From positions 37,352,659-37,416,658 of the forward strand of contig CM049313.1 in assembly GCA_026874595.1 (NCBI GenBank): a DNA stretch of 64,000 bases, written 5' to 3'. Each line of letters starts with the position of its first letter. Within the stretch, counting starts at the first letter, position 1. Of the stretch, positions 58,220 to 64,000 are shown one piece after another. The stretch comes from Sipunculus nudus. Taxonomy: Eukaryota; Annelida; Sipuncula; Golfingiida; Sipunculidae. The notes beneath the pieces were generated by a model, which was given only the letters and a program-made list of their open reading frames with translations, was not told where the DNA came from and made no database searches. A program made the translations under genes and the position numbers.

Positions 58220-60774
58220 ATGTATTCACACAAATCAGGAGCACAGAAACGTAAAGAAAGGAAAGAAAAACAAGAAAATGAAACAAAGGGACAGCAGGCG
58301 CTCTTTCAACAGGGATTAGGACCACCGAAAAATGAACACTTATCGAGCAGATCTGCAGAACTGGAGAAGGGAGAAACTATTGGAATCCAAAGTGATAAAC
58401 CAGGAGCAGTTGATTTTGATAATCGGGACGTGGCTGAAGGATCTCATACAAAAACTGAAACTCTGTCTGAAAGTGAACAAAAGAAGGAAAGTATTATAGG
58501 GGGTCATGAGCATTTGGAAGATGAGGGTGATAATGTTGGTCATGACATTGGATGCCTAAAAACTGAGTTTTCTCCTCAAACAGAAATTGAAAAGTATATT
58601 GTGAATGGTCACATTTCATTACCGAAAACATTCCCCAAAGATACAAACAATCAAGTTTACCAGAGAGTGTTTTCAAATTTCGCAGCTGTAACGGAGAACA
58701 GCATACACGAGACTTGCTTGCCTGGAGCCATGAGAAACAAGCTTTGTATTGTTTTCCATGTCGGTTATTTTGGCATAAAAGTAGTACCTCTGTATCCAAG
58801 TCCGCTTTGGCATTAGCTGACGGCTGGGCAGTAAACGCAAAATGGCGTAAGCTTTCAAACAGAGTACCAGAACACGAGAGTGTTACCTGGCGTGGAGGGA
58901 ATTAAAGAGGCGGCTGTTATCTGGGAAAGGAGTTGATAGTATCTTAGAATCGTCAATCCAAGCTGAATCCCTGATATGGTATAATATCCTGAGGCGTATC
59001 ATTGATGTTGTACATTTCTTGGGAGAAAGTGGTCTAGCTTTTGCTGGATCATGCCATCGCATTGGGGATTCAAACAATGGAAACTTTTTAGGACTCGTTG
59101 AACTGCTGTCTAGGTGGGACCCCATACTTCAGGAACATGTGCTACGTGTGCAGGAGTCGCAGGAACGAGGTGAACGACTTCAGGTTCATTGTTTGTCCCC
59201 TGATTTACAAAATGAATTTATAGCAGAATGCCCCGATCTTGTTTAACAACATATATTACATGAAAGACGGTCTGCAAATTACTTTGCAGTAATAGTCGAT
59301 GCAACACTAGATTCATCCCGTACTTTACAAACAACGTTTCTTTTGAGATACGTGATATTAAAAGAAAGACAGTATGAAATTCAAGAGAGATTTTTCAAGT
59401 TTGCAGACTGTACTAATAAAGAGGACTTTGCTTAGTTGATCACTGATACCTTGGAAGAACATGCTATTCCTCTAAATGAGTGTAGAGCACAAGCCTATTA
59501 CAACGGGACAAACATGGCTGGAAGATGGTGCACAAGCTAAAATACAAGAACAGTGCCAAACAGCATTATTTTCACCTTGTGGTTGTCACACACTCAACTT
59601 GTGTCGAAATGATGCTGCTGAATGTATACCTGAAGCAATAACGTTCTTTGGAACGATACAAACGATCTACAACCTGTTTAGTTCTAGTCCCAAGCGATGG
59701 GAAATACTGCAGAAAAACATTGGCTGCTCTCTTCATGGAAAATGTGACACAAGATGGTCAGATCGTGTTGAAGGTGTAAAGCCTTTTGCTGCTCATCTGC
59801 CGGGCATTAAACTTGCACTAGAAGAACTGCTAGAGCTAAATTTGACGGCCAAAACAAGACATGATGTAAATGGAGCTTTAGGTTATGTAACAACCTTTAC
59901 CTGTGTATAAATGTCAGCTGTGTGGTTCAAAGTACTAGTTCGCATAGATATCTGCAACAAGGTAATCCAAACCAGAAACGCAACATTGGATGTCGAGGTA
60001 GAAAACATCGAAACTAAAGAATCTGGCGATACTCCGAGACAAATGGAAGAGCTTGTGGAATGAAGCAAAAGCGGTTGCTTCCAGTCTCCACATAGAACCA
60101 CAATTTTCCAGTGGTCACGGACGTAGTGGGGTAAGGCGGAATAGAGAAAAGACAGCATGATGACAACACACCTGATGCCGAGTTGATGGAAATGAATGAC
60201 ACTGATGAATCGCCAGAGGATGCCTACTTTAGAAAGACTGTGATCTACGTTTTGCTAGATAATGTTATTGCAAGTTTAACTATCCGCTCCAAATCTGTTA
60301 AGCAGTTGGCCGATAAGTTTTATTTTTTATGGAAATATCTTGATATGTCTGAAGGTGATGTGGAAACAAGAGCCTTGTCTTTGGCGAGTCAATATCCTGA
60401 TGATCTTAATGGCCAGGAGTTGTTGACAGAAATGAGGCATCTACCTACAGTACATCAAGCAAACTTTGGCAAAACACATTTGAACCCATTAGAATTGTTG
60501 AACTTGATAACAGAATTCAGACTTGGTGAACTCTTTCCAAATGTGTGCATCAGTTTACGCATACTGTTAACTATGCCTGCAACAGTAGCTTCTGCAGAAA
60601 GGTCTTTCAGCAAATTGAACCTGATCAAGAATTTTTTTAAGGATGACAATGGCACAAGGTAGTCTTGTTGATTTGGCCAGATTGAGCATTGAGTCGAAAC
60701 TTGCCCGATCAATTGATTTCGATCTTGTCATCATAAACATTTCACAAAGAAAGGCAAGGAAAGCCCATTTTTAG
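58220..60774 (+). pseudogene. hAT transposase pseudogene (ZMYM/DUF4371-like)
   Basis: The order of recognisable parts is that of a hAT transposase. A charged, Lys/Glu-rich N-terminus (58220-58560) is followed by a zinc-finger-like segment with 'SHEKQALYCFPCRLFW' (58726-58773). Next comes the catalytic-core start with 'VIVDATLDSSRTLQTTFLLR' (59290-59349), then an 'YYNGTNMAG' segment (59496-59522), 'CGCHTLNLC' (59578-59604) and the C-terminal dimerisation domain with 'MPATVASAERSFSKLNLIKN' (60572-60631). Reading is broken by frameshifts near 58700, 58876, 59521, 60015, 60150 and 60642 and by in-frame stops at 59244, 59433 and 59908. The intact length would be about 800 residues, normal for the family. 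In life such proteins bind the element ends in the nucleus and cut and paste it. It is clearly non-functional. Confidence 0.9.
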
Positions 60775-61775
60775 CACAGCTGAAGGTCAGCCATGCCAAG
60801 AATGGGCCTCGGTCTAACAGCATACATATCATAACCGTCATTCCTTGATGCTATGACTAATGAGCTCTCCTTGAAAATCTAAATTATATTTTAGCTGTAT
60901 TGTTAACTATGAGTTATTACATATGTTTACTATTATTGGTCCAATCTGAGTGAAACAATATTCAAAATCAGCAATGATAATTTCTCTTTCAATGACCTTG
61001 CAATTAATGTATTCATTATAATTGTGTTTGCCTTCTTTGTAATACCGATGTAAGCTGATGTTGTCATCTGAATTCTGTTGCTTTGATTACAAGGTTTATG
61101 CAAACTCCTAAACTGCCATTGACGTTTCTGAGTAAATACACATTCACAAGCGCCTGTGGTTTGGTTATTGTCTGCATGAAAGTGTTTAATTTAAAGAAAG
61201 TACACTTCTTGTCAGCCTGTCACCAAACGAAATATGAAAATGATTCATAATGCCCATTATACAGAATTTATCCATATATGACCAGGAACTTTTTCCGAAC
61301 AAAATTGCTAAAATTTACCAAAAGTGGCTGCACCAAGGGTCCAATGGTATCTGTATTGACAGTTTTATCGGCTAGGTTATAGTGTATGTGGCCTCGACTA
61401 CATTTCATGTTTCTATTTCTTTAAAGCTATGATACATATTGAAATTTATATCCACATTCCCATTAACTCCATATCCCCATCACCATACAACATATGGACA
61501 ATCAAACTGCTCTGTTATTTAGATCTAGACTTTTGGACTTTTTGTATTTCTTTTCTATTTTTTTTATGTGGTGCTTTCAATCAAATGTTCTCAGTTACGT
61601 GTCACAAATAAGGCAACTAGTGCTAATCAGCTGCCCGATAGGTAATTTACCTATTGGTGACGTATAAACGGTATAATTGATTTTAATATGTGCCACCCAT
61701 ATTTTTAAATATGATTTTCTCGGGTTTTTCATGACGTGTATTCCTAATTAAACCGTCTTTTCATAGTTTTTAATA
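60775..61775. other. hAT 3' non-coding region
   Basis: Lies between the transposase stop and the right-hand AAT array. No second gene was seen. Confidence 0.5.
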
Positions 61776-61778
61776 TAT

Positions 61779-61794
61779 AATAATAATAATGATG

Positions 61795-61830
<36 letters not shown>

Positions 61831-61831
61831 G
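61779..61831. repeat. (AAT)n microsatellite near the hAT right end
   Basis: About 53 bp of AAT with one GATGAT interruption, just before the right subterminal GGGCCCGG word. Confidence 0.95.
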
Positions 61832-61907
61832 TTCTGGGAGGGGGCAGGGGCCCGGCAACGTTTTTGTACCGCCTTAAAATAATCCTCTCGGAGGCCCTGC
61901 TGACTCC

Positions 61908-64000
61908 CATTGGACCATTGTTATGGTCACGAAATCGGTTCTCTGTAGGTAACTGGCCGAAAGAGGACAACACTCACTTTTACACAAGACAGAGACAGAA
62001 CCACCCTTACCTTAAGTCATAACTTCAAAATATAAAGATCTTTTAAACGGATAAAGTACCTGAAGTGGGTCAAGTAAACATGCTTTCGGTCAGATGATAT
62101 GGGGTATTAAAGAAACGGAAGAGGCAAGTTCCGTGGAATGTTAGTATCCACAGCGACTTTCCTTTTCTTTTGCTAATGCGCTCCCCGAAGGACCAGCATA
62201 ATGATCAGCTACGGCTAAATAATAATAATCATTCCATTTTCGAATACATCTTTCTGCCACTTTGGTGATTTTAAAATCTTAATTGCTGAATTAATTTATT
62301 GGTAGGAGAAATCCTACTAGGTTGTTCACAAGGAAAATTTCTCGCATCGGCCTGATTTCAGGGACTACAGGAATACGTGATACCCTCGTTATATAGAAGT
62401 CGGAGCAAATCACTTTTGTGCTCTTGCTTTTGGAGGACAATAAAAGAGCATAATTCCCGTAATAGCCAGTTACGGTGGTTCCGTCACACAGTTAAAATTT
62501 AAGTATCTCGATATTCTCAATAAAAATCTTCCAATATAAATCTCGTAGTGAGACATGTTCTTATAAGGTATGCACACTTCGGTCACCCTGCGGTCCGATC
62601 GGCGGTTATTTTGGAATGAATCGTAACCCTTTGATTTGTAACTATTAACTTAACATCCAGGAAGGTGCTGAGACATTGAAATCGGTAACTAAGTCACAGA
62701 GACCTATATTTCACGTGAGAACTCGGAGAATTCTCACTATGAAAGTCGGACTATAATACATAATCACAAATAGTTAATAATTAAGTAATACAAAGGGCTG
62801 CAATTCCGAATATTTAGGTTCATATTATTTAGAGGACTGGTATCCTTGCCATCACACGGTAAATACATGTAATGTCCAATCAGAAACCTCTCATTTTCGT
62901 CCGTTATCGATTGAATTTTTGCCACACAATACTCTGATTAGCCATTGCATTTGGAGAAAAAAAACTTTCGTAAAAAAAGATGTCTATATGCATTCTTTGA
63001 GTTATAATTGATGAATTAATGTGAAGCCGTCCAATCTTGGTTCTTTCTCTACCTAGCCATTGAAAGCATATGTATATTTCGACAAACACGGACTTGGCAA
63101 AATAATGCAAGCGTTATATACACAATGTTACCATATGTTACCATAGAAATTAATCATGTTTAAGCACTGTTAACGTCCTTGGACCTCAGTCTAAAATATT
63201 AAGGTTTTTTTCCTGAATAAATTGGCTTAACTTTAAATTGTACTGGGACCATGGTGCTTAATTTTCACGTAATTAAAAAACGTTTCAAAGTATATTTTTG
63301 CAATAACTTTTCAAAGCTTCTCGATATCACAAGTCTCGCCAAAGAGAACTCATCTTTCACATGTCCGTTATCCGATGTACAAAGTGCGAGCCCTTCAAAT
63401 TAAGCACGCTTGCAAAGAGATTCCGCGAAGTAATTTGCTCTAAGATGAAAACATCCAAACTATAATACGTTCTTTGTTATATTGTGGAGATAAAATCTGC
63501 CCCGAAGAAGTTAGGCAGAGAAACCAGACTTCAAACAAGCTAGCTAACGTCACACTGTTCTATGAAAATGAGCGCATGTAGTGTCTAAGATGTAGCTTTG
63601 TAATGCAGCAAGTAATTTCAAAATAGGCACACTATTCAAACATGAAACCTTCAGGGGGTTCTCAACTAATCATTAATTCTTAAGTTAGGCTCGATCACTG
63701 TCTGACCTTAAAAATTCTCAGTGTGGCGGCTTTCTCTGTGGATGGAGCTGAACTATGATCAAGTGGCTTTCCATTTATCAGATATGTTCTCACATATTAA
63801 GTCTTTTTATTTGAGTAGATATATTTTGAGATACAACAGCGGACAGTTCAAAAGAAGTTTGAATTTCCTCAACTCGGGCGTTAACTTCATATTATTAGCC
63901 TTATGTGACTTCGTACACCTCCGTCATGTAACTTCACTAGTATCATACTGTGTTAGTTAATGGAAACCCCCAGGCACTAATGCTGTCCTGTTTTTTTATG
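61908..64000. other. Unannotated stretch to window end
   Basis: A 79-codon plus frame at 63721-63960 and a 68-codon minus frame at 62904-63110 have no recognisable domain. No repeats or element ends were seen. Confidence 0.4.

Larger units (their letters stand above)
56644..61899 (+). mobile_element. Complete hAT DNA transposon (inactivated), 5.26 kb
   Basis: The left end AAGGGCCTCCGAGAG (56644-56658) is inverted at the right end CTCTCGGAGGCCCTG (61885-61899), with one mismatch at the outermost base. CTGACTCC flanks it exactly at 56636-56643 and 61900-61907; an 8-bp duplication is diagnostic of hAT transposition. Inside lies a broken transposase related to the ZMYM/DUF4371 type (58220-60774). 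The left subterminal region (56690-57550) carries a G22 run and seven GGGCYCGR words; the right end has one. The element must have inserted while active elsewhere and has since decayed. Confidence 0.92.

Overview
The window looks like intergenic or intronic DNA from an animal nuclear genome. It is AT-rich, has seven long (TA)n arrays, minisatellites, tRNA-derived SINEs, a hAT DNA transposon, a LINE remnant, MITEs and LTR sequences, and it shows no operons and no dense ORFs. The repeat mix and the style of the degenerate transposon proteins suggest a lophotrochozoan, most likely a bivalve or other mollusc; that is an inference. I found no convincing host protein-coding exon, tRNA gene or rRNA gene. 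Nearly everything that can be named is mobile or repetitive DNA, and the long stretches between are marked as unannotated.

Layout. 0-9 kb: microsatellites, a small G-rich MITE, a perfect match to the canonical vertebrate CTCF motif (4.5 kb) and a 38-bp tandem repeat. 9.08-9.64 kb: a compound miniature LTR element (TRIM). 11-15 kb: a repeat fragment, a (TA)n array and a full-length SINE with a 13-bp target duplication. 21.3-21.9 kb: a 328-bp tandem duplication. 27.3-27.7 kb: a second TRIM on the minus strand, followed by a 5'-truncated LINE. 29.9-33.5 kb: three tandem-repeat systems, including a 29-bp minisatellite with higher-order structure, then duplicated (TA)n modules and a perfect hairpin. 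35-38 kb: a MITE and a decayed transposon-associated coding fragment. 40.1-41.7 kb: a 42-bp minisatellite that stays open in several frames. 42.4-43.5 kb: a solo LTR of a large LTR family, (TA)n, then a solo TRIM LTR. 45.5-47.1 kb: a duplication, one copy of which received a TTAA-flanked MITE. 48-55.7 kb: the longest (TA)n array, a 5'-truncated SINE, a solo TRIM LTR and an inverted solo copy of the large LTR. 56.6-61.9 kb: a complete but inactivated hAT transposon with exact TIRs and an 8-bp target duplication. The last 2 kb are unannotated.

The most interesting system is the TRIM family. Its LTR is about 155 bp and starts TGTTACG and ends CGTAACA. It carries a TATA-like box and also a tRNA-like pair of RNA polymerase III A and B boxes. 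The LTR is followed by a primer-binding site complementary to the 3' end of tRNA-Pro, a 119-bp non-coding interior and a purine tract before the second LTR. Two complete elements and two solo LTRs are present, with 4-bp target duplications at three of the four loci. This is an animal analogue in layout of the plant Cassandra TRIMs, which carry 5S rRNA in the LTR. One copy has an inverted third LTR joined exactly where the tRNA-Pro complement and the LTR's own tRNA-like T-arm complement share sequence, which looks like a template switch during reverse transcription.
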